A stretch of 64,000 nucleotides of DNA from Colius striatus. Taxonomy: Eukaryota > Chordata > Aves > Coliiformes > Coliidae. The DNA lies in assembly GCF_028858725.1 (NCBI RefSeq), contig NC_084790.1, positions 87,324,996-87,388,995 of the forward strand, given 5' to 3'. The notes under the pieces were generated by a model. The model had not been told where the DNA came from. It made no database searches and saw nothing but the letters and a program-made list of their open reading frames with translations. This document shows, piece by piece, positions 50,655 through 64,000 of this stretch. The stretch's first letter is position 1, and each line of letters starts with the position of its first letter. The position numbers and the translations under genes were made by a program.

Positions 50655-50727
50655 GATCCCAGACTGCTGCTGGACTAGATGATCTCTAAAGGTCCCTTCC
50701 AACCCTACCATTCTATGATTCCCTGAG
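50655..50727 (+). mobile_element. CR1 LINE 3' tip
   Basis: Only the last 70 bp: 'ctggactagatgatctctaaaggtcccttccaaccc' region and the tail 'cattctatgattccctga'. Severe 5' truncation is typical of CR1. Confidence 0.85.
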
Positions 50728-52012
50728 TTACTGCCTCACAAAATAGCCTCTGAGACACGCTGCCATGAGGATCAGCCATGGGCTACGGGGAATACAAACT
50801 GCAGGCTTCATCCTGCCTGTTGTATGGGCTGGATGGGACCTGTGTCTGAGTGGCATGCTCTGGGAACAACCCACTGCAGGGGCCAGTGCCCACAGAAACC
50901 CACCCCTGCAACCCCATTGCTGTTCTTCAGCCATCCCCAGTGCAAGCCACACACAGACCTGGGCACCTGAAGTCCTTGCTCTTTAAGGAAATACAGAAGG
51001 GGAAATCTCAAGGGGACAGTGCCCAAGCACTGGGGAACCTCAGCTGCAAAAATAATTAAGAGCTCTTCAGCAAACCTCTTAGAACAACTCATTGCTCTCC
51101 AAAACCTCAAATGACTAAAAAAACCCTCCAGAAAACTGACAGCCTAGACAACATCACAGTCAATCACAAGCCAAGATTTCTATATTGGAGCAGGATAAAA
51201 ATGATCCACACTAGTTCCTCACTCTGGCAAACGCCTTGTGAAGCCAAGGGGACGGCTGCATTGCCCTGTACTGGTGGGGATAAACACTGTGCCCTCAGGA
51301 ACCATCCAGGTGGGTCTTTTTAAGGAAACTTCTGAGGCCTAGCACCATTTATTCTACAACAATATGTCAAGCACTTCATACTGATGGGTGAAACCTTCCA
51401 GGCTTCTGGACGAGACCAACAACCAGCTGAGAAGAGACAGAGGACAAGGGACACTACAGTTCGCCTCTGTCCCAACGTGCTTTTGGCCGGCCCCAACTCT
51501 TAACCTTGCCATTAGGAAAGGTAACAAATCTTGCTAAAGTCCCTTTAATCCTCTCTGCCATGAGAGAATACAGATCCAGCTTGGCTTGGCAAGCTCAGCC
51601 TGATGGCTCTTCCTGGGATCAGGACTCCCGACCATCGCTGCCCCGTCAGCCACGCTCCCTCCCTCGCTCCACGGGACTATCCTGTATGACAGCCACCACA
51701 GCTTTCTGCTCCTCTTTTCTCTTTAACCCTATCCCACCTGCCTGCCCATCCTCCCTCCTTTTTGTCGCCCTGTCTTTGTTCCTGCAGTGGATTTCAACCT
51801 CACTCCCTGTTAAACAGGACTCCCTGGCCAGCAGCATCTTAAACCGCGTCACGTCTCAATAAAGCACGGGGCACCCATGATACGAATTTAGAGGTGGTGA
51901 AATCAAGTCCGAGGGCAATCGAGGTCACTAACGAAATGAAAACCTGTGTGAGAAGAATGGATGAGAAATGGAAAGAACAGCAAGTAAAATACTGAGGCAG
52001 AGGAGGTCACTA

Positions 52013-54690
<2,678 letters not shown>

Positions 54691-56220
54691 TCAGTTCATT
54701 TAAATGAAAGCAGGACAGGTTAAAAAAAAGCCTCTTATGCAAATATTAATATTTTTATAAAGACAAAACTGTTATTAGATGCAAGAAGCTAGACGACAGG
54801 CCCCTTTTTGATGGGGACACTAGCCAATTAAGCGACGGTTTCTGATTGTCACGCGGATCTGCTAAGGGTCATTGACCAAGGCCTTAAAGTACACCTGGAA
54901 ATGGCTTTGTCCTTCTGCTGAAACCCCTGAAAGGCCAAAACAAAGCGAAGGGAGCAGAGCACGTTGAGCCCCGGCGCAGCAGGTAAATCCACAGCAGCAA
55001 ACCCAGCTACGGGTGTGCTGCTCAGGCGAGGAAGCTCCCCCTGTGCGCCCCGTGCCCGGGCGAGGGTGCCACGGCCCCGCACCATCCCTGCTCACCGCCC
55101 GTGCCATTTGTCAGGGCACCACTTCAAAGTGGATTCTGTACTGTATCAGTTATTTCAGGCAAACTAGAGTCGGACTTTTACGTCTCTTTTTTTTTTTTTT
55201 TGGTTTGCTCGTTTGTTTGTTGTTTAATCGAAGAATAGGCAAAAAAAAAAGATATTAACTCTCATGAGAACTCAATGGAACCCACTCTGCCCAGAAAATA
55301 ACTACAGTGGTCCCTGTTAAAAGTCAGCCCGTGCCAACTGGTACCGCAGTGGTAGCTGGGGCACAGCCGGGTTCCCTCCTGCCCACAGCTGGGAAACGGC
55401 CGTGCCCCAGCTGCCAGGGTAAGAGGTGGTCAACTGCTGACTTTAACAGCAACCACAGCAACTGAATAGGTGGAAACTGCCATGAAAAACTGAAAATCTG
55501 GAGGCAAATTGAAGAGGGATCCTGTTTGCGGCTGGGTTCTGTTCAGACCTCCCCTGTCCTAGGAAGTGCGGTGTGTGATACACGGGATCAGCTCAAGGCT
55601 TCTCCCCCCACCCCCCCTCACCATTTTCTATTCTACCAAATAAAACTGGGTCTAAAAGCTTTCTGAACACCGTTTTTCACTGATTGGCCAATGTTTCGTT
55701 TGGCAGTAACTCCACGCGGGGTGACCTCGGAGACCAGATCTCTCCCGTTTGCTGCTCGTCTTCGTGAACTCCGGGCGTCCAATTCTGATTAAAGCTCACA
55801 ACTTTGAAAACGGTTAAAAACGTGTATTCCAAAGTAAATTATTTCCTTACAGAGGCAAGTGCTTTCCCCAGCGCATCACCAGTCTGCGAGCTGCCTGCTG
55901 CCCCACTTCCTCTGTTCGCTGAAAAACAAAAGGCTCGATGTAAAAACAGGCGGAAACAACAGTCACAGGCTTTCTATTCCCGCTCCACTCGCTTGTAATT
56001 TAACTACATGGTATTGCTGTGCACCTGAAATTCACCTTTAATTGCCATTAAGCTGTTTGCTGAGGTAGGTATCTCGCCCACGCTCCCTTTTATTTGCAGG
56101 TAAAAGACAAACTTGACACGTACAGCAAGGCAAGGCAGGGCTGGGGACGGGTTGACTTCACTTGGACGCTTCATGGTCATTTAATGACATCATTAATATT
56201 TACGTCTAGTAATCTCACCT

Positions 56221-56563
56221 AATGATCTCATTGATATTGACAGATATCTAAATGGTGGGTGTCAGGGGGTTGGAGCAGCACTTTTTTTCTGTTGCATCCA
56301 GTGACAGGACAAGGGGTGATGGGATGAAGCTGGAACACAAACAGTTCCATTGAAACATCAGGACAAACTGTGTCAGTGTTTGAGTGAGGGAGCCCTGGCC
56401 CAGGCTGCCCAGGGAGGGTGTGGAGGCTCCTTCTCAGGAGGTTTCCAACCCCATCTGGACACGTTCCTGTGCCCCCTGATCGAGGGGAACCCACATTAGC
56501 AGGGGGTTGGACTGGATGATATCTAAAGGTCCCTTCCAATCCCCACCACTCTTTGATTCTGTG
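56221..56563 (+). mobile_element. CR1 LINE 3' fragment
   Basis: Main-family copy. It starts 'ctcattgatattgacagatatc' and ends 'ctttgattctgtg'. Antisense to TCF4. Confidence 0.93.
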
Positions 56564-59221
56564 AAATGACCTTTCGCTATCTCTCAGGTGATGGGATTGC
56601 ACCTTTCACGTAAGAAATGTGTAGAAGAAATTGTGTAAGTAGGTTTCCCAGGCTCAGGTGATGGGATTGAAAACTTCTCCCTTTGCAGGAGAAACTGAAG
56701 GAAAGAAAAATTAGGGTGTGCCACCCCACCAGTTTCAGCATCTGTATGTTCACTTATGAACTAAAAGCACAGCTCTGCCTGACTGTTGCCTAAGGGCAAC
56801 ACTTCTGCTTTTACCTCCAAGGACTCTAAGTCAGGTGGCCAGAAAATGAGAAACAAGTAGTCCTCTGACAGTCTGGATTAATGTCTGGAATGTAAGGGCT
56901 GAAGCAAGAGAGCATCCTGCACACAGAGGGGTTTGAAGGGCTTCGGTAACCCTGTATCTCCCTCAAGCCCCTCAGCAAGGCCCTGCAACATGAGGCCACA
57001 GGACTCTATGCTCAGAGGACACTTCAGTAACAAACCCTGCCCTGCTGTGAGCCCAGCGTGTCCCACAGGACAAGCAGTTGGGGACCAAAGTGCCCAGATT
57101 TGCAAGCATGGGCACTTTCTTGGTCATTGAAACAACAGCAAAAAGCCTCCTCCAAGCTCCAACCCAGCACTACTCAGTTAACTATTTGGGGTACAGGAAA
57201 GAAGCAGGGTTGGATCCATTTTACAGCTCTTTGGTTTTGGCTGTTGGTGTAACCATAGTCACTAATAACTGAGTGCATCTGGATCGGCACTCAGAGCAGA
57301 TGAGATGCTCTGCCTGCAGACACTGCAGCCCTGCAGCAGCAGCAACCAGGAAATCTGTGCTCCAGGGGATCTCCTGCCATCCCCTTTCAGAGCAAACTTT
57401 CTGCTCCACCTTCTCCAGCCTTCCGACCCTGAAAAGCATTTCTCTCTTCCACTGTCCACGTTTTGCTTTACCTAGTCCCCCAACCTTCCAACCCAGCCTT
57501 CCTCGCTTAGCAGTTACCGTGGCTCTGCTGTTGGAGGTGTCAGTTATTGATCACCCACCCTGCCTAAGCCCAGTATTTCTCTCTGCAGCTTCAGCAGGGT
57601 CTAGTTAAGGAAACTTAGGGAATTGTACAGAACAGCTTTTTCCTTCTATTCCTCACACAGAATACTGTGTTATCCAATTTCAGAAATGCAGCATCCTTAC
57701 GTTTAACCTGGCTGCCTAACTCTGAGGTCTCAGCATTCCTCCTGCAGCATCCCCCCCTGGAAAGGCCTCAAGGTCTGTGTGGGTCCCAGATGTTGTTAGA
57801 TCAATGGGTACAGAGCTTTTTAACAGCTGTGTCTTTACTTGCTCCTTTTTTTGTCCCTTAGGTAAACTTTCATTACTGGGCACTTGAAAATGTTCTCATC
57901 TGTCTGTGACAGCTTATTTCTGATCACAGCTCAGTTTGAAACTAAGCATCAAGATGTGCAAAGAAAGACATGTAAAGAAATGCAAAGACAGATAAAACAG
58001 GCAGTGTCAGCTAGACATGCAACTAACACGGGGTAATTTAATGCTGTAAATCATAACCTAAAGGTTTCCAACTCCAATAATGCCAGGCAGATGTCCAGAG
58101 ATTCAGTTACTTCACTCTAAAGTGAACTGTGAATCTAAATGTAAATCATGCTTTGTTTTTCCCTTGTTCTAAGTGACTCTAACTGCATTATTCTAAAATT
58201 AAGTCCTACATTTGTCTGTCTCAAGGCTGGTTTCTCCTAATGAGATGAGCTGCCCTGGTCCTGCGGGAGAGGTAAATGCAGGGACCACACTCTCACTCCA
58301 CACGCCCTTAGAAACCTGACAGCGCTGAGCTGGGCCATGTCTCACACTAGTTACCTCTGAGAACAAAGGAATTCTTCAGATACACTGAATATTAAGCTTT
58401 TCCTGAAAGACTTTGAAGAGAAATTACTGAGGCAGGCCTGGAAAACATACAGGGAGAGCCTCGGGGATGGGCTGCAGTGTGCAAAGTTCCCTTCTGCAGA
58501 GAAGAGGGAGCTTCAGTGGGAAAGCAGTGCTGGAAAAGAAATGCAGCAGAGGTTTGTAACATGGGGAAGGGCAGTTTCTGCAGCATCACTTGTTGCTCTT
58601 CCCGTATAAAAACTGAAACCCTCCCATTAAAACAAATGAACAAAAAAAGGTGAGGGGTTTTCTTTCACTAGCATCCAGCCAGACAGCAAACTTGTTGCTT
58701 TAAGGTATGCAAAGACCAAACTATATATAAATAGATTTTAGAAGAACAATTCATGGAGGAGAATATTCATCAGTGGCTGCTGAGCACCATCCCTGGATGT
58801 TAGTTAACCCCAGTTCAGGATGGCTCTGAGTTGCAGGCTGCAAACCCTGAGGAAGGGATGGAGGAGAGCAACTCTCTGACGCTGCTGGCCAAAGCTTTTG
58901 GCTTTGGGATCTCAGGGACAGTGGAGAAAACAGGCAATGGAAGGTAACTACAGCACCTTCTGAGTGGAAGATCAAGAGAAATGTAAGAAGCAGAGATCTT
59001 CTGAAAGTGCTCCTGTCACAAAAGCAGCCAGGATTACTTAAACACAGCTAACTTTAAATGCATGTTTTTCCTTCTCATGTCACTAACCATTTCACATGGG
59101 AACTATTGCTTGCCATCACTTTGGAAATGCAAGGGTAACAACTGAAATCTGCAGGTGACTGAAGAAAACCTCGTGTCTGAAGGAGGAATAGAAAAATAGC
59201 CTCAAGAAGAAACAAAACAAG

Positions 59222-59342
59222 GAGCTGTGTCTGTGAGACCTGAACTAGGTGGGACCTGCTCTAGCTTTGGGGTTGGACTGGATGATCTCTAAAGGTCCCT
59301 TTCAACCCCCACCATTCTGTGATGCTGTGTGTTTCTGTGATT
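59222..59342 (+). mobile_element. CR1 LINE 3' tip
   Basis: Last 120 bp of a main-family copy with tail 'cattctgtgatgctgtgtgtttctgtgattt'. Confidence 0.88.
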
Positions 59343-59543
59343 TGGGGAGCAACAGGACAAAACTAACATTAATCTGGAAGCAGGCACTACAGAAGGAAGA
59401 ACTAGGCCTCAAGTGAAGGAAAAGACAACCCAAGGTATCACTGCAGGGAAAGGTGAAGTACAGTGGTGCTTCATATAGGCAACAGCTATGGAGTATCATC
59501 AAAGTGCTTCTATTAGTGTGAAACAGTTGTTGATCCATCACTT

Positions 59544-59985
59544 CACAGAATCACAGCATGGTGGGAGTGGGAAGAGCCCTGCAGAGCTCATCCAGCCCCA
59601 GCCCCTGCCAAAGCAGGTTCCCCTGGCTCAGGGGGCACAGGAACGTGTCCAGGTGGGTTTGGGAACCTCGCAATAAGGAGCCTCCACACCCTCCCTGGGC
59701 AGCCTGGGCCAGGGCTCCCTCACCTCAGCACCAAAGGGGTTTCTCCTCCTGGACCAGCGGCATTGTCTGTGTTCCAGCCTGAGCCCATTACCCTTTGTCC
59801 TGGCACTGAGTGCTACAGAAAAGAGACTGTCCCCATCCTCTTAACATCCACCCTTTAGGTACTTAAAAGTACTGATGAAGTACAGTCTCAGCCTTCTCTT
59901 CTCCAGGCTGAACAGCCCCAGGTCCTCCAGCCTTTCCTCCTCAGAAGGATGTTCCCATCCCCCCACCATCCTCACTTCTGCTTGT
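59544..59985 (-). mobile_element. CR1 LINE 3' fragment
   Basis: Minus orientation. Tail 'cacagaatcacagcatggtggg', block 'gcctccacaccctccctggg', and the reversed ORF2 end 'cttctcttctccaggctgaacagcccc' near 59895. Right boundary approximate. Confidence 0.92.
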
Positions 59986-61349
59986 ATCAGTGCAGGGACA
60001 GGCTTAGCCAACAGTTTAGGTGTGCACTACAACTGTCAGGCTTTAAATGGTATATTTAACTGAACAGGACCCAGAATGGAAGAAAACTTGTGTGAAAAGC
60101 AGGAACTCTTTGGACTGGGCTGGGATGTGCATCGTGAAGACACTCAGAGCACGTCTGTGCAGACTCTGCTCCTCGTGCACGAGTGGCTGGCGGGGGAGAG
60201 CTGTGGGGAAGAAGGATTGCAGCCCAGCCCAGCTGGCATCAGATTTGTCATCCTGCACCAAAGAGTAATCTGTTGAAACCCACAGACAGAGCTGCCACAG
60301 CAGCCCTATAAATCCTCCCGGCAGGGACAACCACAAGGTAACCTGCAGCTGTGAAGGGGGAGCCAAACCCAACCTGGACCAACTCTGCTGTCTCAGAGGG
60401 TCCAATGCCTCACTTCACCTCTGGGTAAAACCCATCCTTGGGTTGCTTCTCTAAAAAGCCTGCAGAACGAAGAACCCTGCCTAAATAGAAAGCTTTCATC
60501 ACACCCAACAAACGCTCCTGCGCTTCCCTTCAGCTTCTGGAAGAAAATCATAAGATGTACGGGTTGAGTACGATGGAGGAACTTAGTCAAATATTTACAC
60601 ATAAGACAAGCAGAAATGCTGTGAAGGTGCAGTTTTAATGGCCTAAAAAAATCCGTTATTGAAAGTGTTCTCGAGACCATCAGAAATAGGCACAAAGATG
60701 TGCAGTTGGTAGGACCTGCAAACAACCAAGATGTAACAAGAGAATTCAAAGGATACAAAGGGTAACAGGAGAAATGCTCAATAGGTTCTTTTCCTCTACC
60801 TTGCCATGGGACAGATGATATTTTTCAAGGGATTAGTCAGAAAAACTGTCTCCAACTGAAGTGTCAATGTAAAGGCATTAAAATAAATAAAGAGAAAAAT
60901 AACAAAGAGCCAAATGACATTTCTGGGAGCTCTCAAGAAACCAAAGCACAAAACTGCCTAAGATCTTAACTGCAGTGCAAAACCAACTGCTTAGGCCAGC
61001 CTAGGGCTGAAGTGAAGGAGGCAGAAAATAACAAAAACACAGTTCTGTGAATCTACAGAGCCGCCAGACTTCAAATGAGACGCCTCTCCTAGGAAAGATA
61101 ACAAAGAGCAATATCCATGTGGATAAATACACCTCACAACCAACGCTGCTTTTGCAGAGGAAAGCATTCCTGGCAAATCTGAACTCTTTCAAAAACATGA
61201 TGAGAACACTGAGGCGGGAGATGGGAGTGAATGTAACGGGTTGGCACTCTCAGCTTTCAACAAGGCCATCTCCCAAAGGCTCTTAAAGAAACCCGGTGAC
61301 CTTCAGATAACAGGGAAGCAAACACGTTCCTGCAGATTAAGAAATGATT

Positions 61350-61396
61350 AAGAGGGAGACTGCAAGAGCAAGAACTGAGACTGCAAGAGCAAGAAA
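61350..61396 (+). repeat. 22-25-bp tandem duplication at a CR1 5' junction
   Basis: 'gagactgcaagagcaagaa' occurs twice, at about 61355 and 61378, directly before the CR1 copy that starts near 61388. Confidence 0.75.
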
Positions 61397-61780
61397 GGCT
61401 GCGGGAACTGGGGCTGTTTAGTCTGGAGAAGAGGAGACTGAGGGGAGATCTTATTAACATTTATAAATATCTAAAGGGTGGGTGTCAGGACGTTGGGGCA
61501 TCCCTCTTTTCTATAGTATCCAGCAACAGGAAAAGGGGTGATGGGATGAAGCTGGAACACACAAAGCTCCACTTAAATAAGGACAAACTGTGTTTGAGTG
61601 AGGGAGCCCTGGCCCAGGCTGCCCAGGGAGGGTGTGGAGGCTCCTTCCTTGGAGGGCTTCAAGACCCACCTGGACACGTTCCTGTGTGACCTGATCTAGG
61701 TGGGACCTGCTTCTGCAGAGGGGTTGGACTGGATGATCAGTAAAGGTCCCTTCCAACCCTGCCATTCTGTGATTCGATGA
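61388..61780 (+). mobile_element. CR1 LINE 3' fragment
   Basis: Main-family copy. It starts at the ORF2 end ('gaaaggctgcgggaactggg') and ends 'cattctgtgattcgatga'. Antisense to TCF4. Confidence 0.93.
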
Positions 61781-64000
61781 ACTAATGGTTAGCTTTGTAA
61801 GAGAGGAGTATTAGCAGCGAATTCCCAGTCGTGCAGATCTGTTCTGTTCAACGTACTCACACATGGCCTGAAAAGAAGACATGGCACGGGCTGGAGCTGT
61901 GACTCTTGGAAAGATCCTGACTCAGGATCATGAAACATTAAGGTCGTGTGTGGAGGGCAGCCACACTAACTTCCTGGGCAATAAATGCCATACATACATA
62001 AAAACCACCAAGTAATAAGCACGGGGGGACAAAAGTCTTATGCTATATACACATAAGCTGCCTCTGTGAATTCATGACAGACCTGTTGTTTGGATACGGA
62101 GCAAAGACCTGGTAAGTCTACAGGACAGAAATGGGGTCAGAAAAAGTAGACGGTGGTCCCTTTAGAGGACAAACTCAGATTCTCCAGCTCGGAAAATGGT
62201 TTGCTACAGCAGGGTATGATGCAGACTACATCAACCCAAAAAACAGGCCAGGATGGTTTTCAGCTGGAGATTATGGCAATACAAGAGGCAGGGAGGGAGA
62301 ACCACACAGGGCCTTGGGGGATCAAAAAGGAAGAGGAGTAGTTCCACAAGTGCATAATGTCACTGTGCCAGGCCAAGCCTCCAGAAAAGGCTGGGTCACT
62401 GCACAGAGAAGAATGAACTCAGGCTTCCTAAATACCGAGTACTGCACCCAGCACTGGAGCAACTGGGCAAACAGAATCCATGCCTGCTTTGCTGTTATAC
62501 TCCTCCCAAGGAAATCCTTAGATGAAACCTCCTTTGCTGGAGACAGGATTGTTGCATAGATGACCTTTGGTATGAACAAGGACAGATTTTTCAAGCACTT
62601 ATATGAAACCTGGAATAACTTAGGGTTATTCCCCAGGAACACTAGGGAACTTGAAGGGTTTACTTTATCCAGTTCTGCACTGGGCTTTAATTGAATGAAG
62701 CAGGCAAATCCACATTTCAAGAAAGGTTTCAGCTGAGTAACTGATAATTGGCAAAGGTCTGAGGCAAGAGCAAGGGCACACTTGATGAAACCCGGAGGAA
62801 AAGAAATTGTAACAGGTAAGCAAAGTCCACCTGCAGAGAGTGGGTGGCTGCCTGCAGCCTGGGGAAGCTGTGCTAGTAGACAGCTTCAGCAGGGCCAAAG
62901 GGGACATGGACAACAGCTCCATAACAGGTGCCTAAAGAACCAGGCAGGGATGTCCCCTCCAAACTCACTAATGTTGGCAGTCCTGGCTGCTGTGGCAGCA
63001 TGAAGAGGAGGAGATACAGAACTAGTCAAGGATCACATGCTGCCATTGAATGCTAAGCTAGATGGGCCACCCATCTGAAACAGCATGGCACCTCTCACCT
63101 ACTTATGTCAGTCTGTAGTTTCTCCAACCAGTCTCAATGTGCTTATTATTAGAGAACACAGCTAGGCTCAGATGGGTCTCAAGACTGGCTTCCCCCCTTG
63201 GGAAGGCAGGACTCCACTGACACGAAGCGCCAGCACATTTTGGCACGACTCCAGAAGACAACAGTAACTTGGGAACAGGGTTGTAAAATGGGACTTGGAA
63301 ATGCACCACCAAAGCTGTCACTTTTACTCGTGAGCTTCTCCCCCCACCTCACAAGACTATTAATGTACTGAAGGCACCATGAAAGACTGCAATCTCTTGA
63401 TGGATTGATTCTTACTCCGTTGAAGAGCATGTTTATTGTTATAATTAATCTCCCAAAACTTTCTCAGCGTGTTTCTGCGAAGAACAATTCTGCACTGGAA
63501 GGCAAAGGGACAGAATGATGAAGTACAGCCTTTTCACATCCTTCTGGTGGGATCCTGACTGTAAATCTTGGATTATTGAATAAACTTCCAGGAATCGGTA
63601 TCTCAGCGAGTATAATTATATCTAGCACAGCATCTAGTGTAACTGATAGGCTGGAGCTCTCTATTAGAGAATTCCAGCCAGACTTTTTATAGTTTAAAAA
63701 CCCTAGTACAAACTCACGCTGTTCTGACTCAATGGTGCTTTACTGAAACTGCAGACTGGAAACTCTTGTTTCTGTGCTGAGAGGAGTGGAAAAACTTGCA
63801 CCATCTTGGTATTCACAGCTGATGATCTTCCCAAATTATAAGGAAGTGACACTGCTGGATAAAAAGTCATATTCTTCTTACACTGTAGCGACAGTTCACC
63901 ACCCTCCTGTAACAGGAAGCTTAACGTTCTTGTAAAATACACAGCGCAGTATTATGTGGCTGCTCTGGTAATAAAATTACTGTGAAGCCAGTGCCTCGAG

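Noticed and set aside
62131-62559. 142-aa plus-strand open frame
   Set aside because: No recognisable domain or repeat family. It lies inside a TCF4 intron, antisense, without promoter or splice evidence.
63982-64000. Possible end of the next upstream TCF4 exon (minus strand reads LEALAS)
   Set aside because: Only about six codons match the expected ALAS ending, the preceding residues differ, and no GT donor follows in the required phase. Treated as coincidence.

Overview
The window is vertebrate, almost certainly avian, genomic DNA. Most of it is non-coding. It carries at least 24 fragments of CR1 LINEs, the dominant bird retrotransposon, many ending in the typical 3' octamer (ATTCTRTG). 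The one real gene has small exons with GT-AG introns. Several CR1 families are young and abundant (about 15% of the window by my rough sum), which points to a neoavian bird. A CR1-rich order such as the woodpecker relatives is possible, but this is only inference.

The only protein-coding gene I can support is the 3' half of TCF4 (E2-2/ITF2, a class I bHLH E-protein), on the minus strand from the right edge of the window to a polyadenylation signal near 25.12 kb. Seven coding exons join without any break of frame (1026 nt, 341 codons plus stop in the longer form): 54615-54537, 52101-52025, 49620-49417, 35218-35083, 34312-34150 (or -34162), 31904-31675 and 30765-30629. They cover the region before AD2, the helix of AD2, the acidic linker, the complete bHLH domain and the C-terminus. 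The exon before the linker has two in-frame splice donors 12 nt apart that produce the known plus/minus RSRS isoforms. Exons further 5' lie beyond position 64000. The 3'UTR is about 5.5 kb long, very A-rich in the mRNA sense, and holds a G-quadruplex-prone tract, a 10-bp hairpin, a GC-rich palindromic island and two Pumilio-type motifs.

Layout: 1-25.1 kb is intergenic DNA downstream of TCF4, with a (CTCCT)30 array at the left edge, many CR1 copies, a solo LTR nested in one of them with a 6-bp target duplication, and an older LINE fragment. 25.1-30.6 kb is the TCF4 3'UTR. 30.6-35.2 kb holds the last four coding exons. 35.2-49.4 kb is a 14.2-kb intron that begins, on the exon side, with an unusual 0.87-kb CA/TG-rich minisatellite only about 150 bp from a splice acceptor. 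49.4-54.6 kb holds three exons, one of them inside a CpG-rich patch. 54.6-64 kb is intron.

The most unusual points are four. One CR1 subfamily shares a destroyed reverse-transcriptase FADD motif and a shared frameshift, so it probably spread in trans. A solo LTR is nested in CR1 with perfect target duplications. The Z-DNA-prone, GU-rich (as RNA) minisatellite lies next to a TCF4 exon. CR1 insertions abut both the last-exon splice acceptor and the TCF4 polyadenylation site. No tRNA, rRNA, CRISPR or bacterial-type feature was seen.
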